Below, piece after piece: positions 54,170-54,206 of a DNA stretch of 54,206 nt (position 1 is its first letter; the number at the start of each line of letters is the position of its first letter). The stretch is from NCBI GenBank assembly GCA_023259135.1, contig JAHFQX010000002.1, forward strand, positions 54,026 to 108,231, read 5' to 3'. This stretch comes from Betaproteobacteria bacterium (GTDB lineage: Bacteria; Pseudomonadota; Gammaproteobacteria; Burkholderiales; JAHFQX01). A model generated the notes under the pieces. The model worked only from the letters and a program-made list of their open reading frames with translations. It was not told the origin of the DNA and made no database searches. The position numbers and the translations under genes were made by a program.

Positions 54170-54206
54170 GGAAAACGCGGGCTCCCAGCGTCACGGTCGG
54201 CGCCTT

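Overview
The window is high-GC DNA from what is probably a betaproteobacterium. The support is a PhaM-type PHA granule protein, a class I PhaC, TctC/Bug-type binding proteins, and an OxyR, Dps, rubrerythrin and QueD/QueE set of proteobacterial type. The species cannot be named from the sequence. No rRNA, tRNA, CRISPR array, transposase or integrase is visible. The largest stretch without an intact gene is 9520-9959, which holds one operator-like site and a decayed CoA-transferase remnant. All other gaps are about 210 bases or less.

Layout. (1) 1-6744, minus strand: MBL-fold hydrolase, PHA synthase, GlcD-like FAD oxidase, a small membrane protein, an MmgE/PrpD protein and a MaoC-like hydratase cut by the window edge. 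(2) 6957-9519, plus strand: thiolase, DsbA-fold isomerase and a GntR regulator with two identical operator-like sites. (3) 9594-17482: a more AT-rich stretch bordered by a CoA-transferase remnant on the left and a beheaded acyl-CoA ligase on the right. It carries an acyl-CoA ligase, a double hot-dog hydratase, two TctC-type and one TRAP-type binding protein, and a CoA-transferase. (4) 17483-31503: a long plus-strand catabolic array with five more family III CoA-transferases, two more hydratases, one TctC, two TRAP binding proteins, an atypical crotonase and an SDR, closed by a terminator. (5) 31651-35298: a UPF0114 protein, a heme-c-type diguanylate cyclase, an ethylbenzene-dehydrogenase-gamma-like protein and a cupredoxin lipoprotein. 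(6) 35543-39392: a biotin-dependent acyl-CoA carboxylase of methylcrotonyl type plus a DUF1289 protein. (7) 39402-41671: QueD, QueE and a membrane diguanylate cyclase. (8) 41816-47956: a LivK-LivH-(LivM-LivG fusion)-acyl-CoA dehydrogenase-LivF operon ending in PhaM. (9) 47985-54169: two small exported proteins, an oxidative-stress set with divergent OxyR, and release factor 3.

Inferred working model: the central 9.6-31.5 kb array captures one or more unusual carboxylic acids in the periplasm, attaches CoA by ligase or CoA transfer, then hydrates, oxidises and thiolyses them to acetyl-CoA-level products that feed polyhydroxyalkanoate. The substrate is unknown. The strongest leads are the repeated CoA-transferase, hydratase and orphan-binding-protein modules. 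The four hydratases share a substitution at the usual hydratase-2 histidine, and the crotonase lacks both standard catalytic glutamates.
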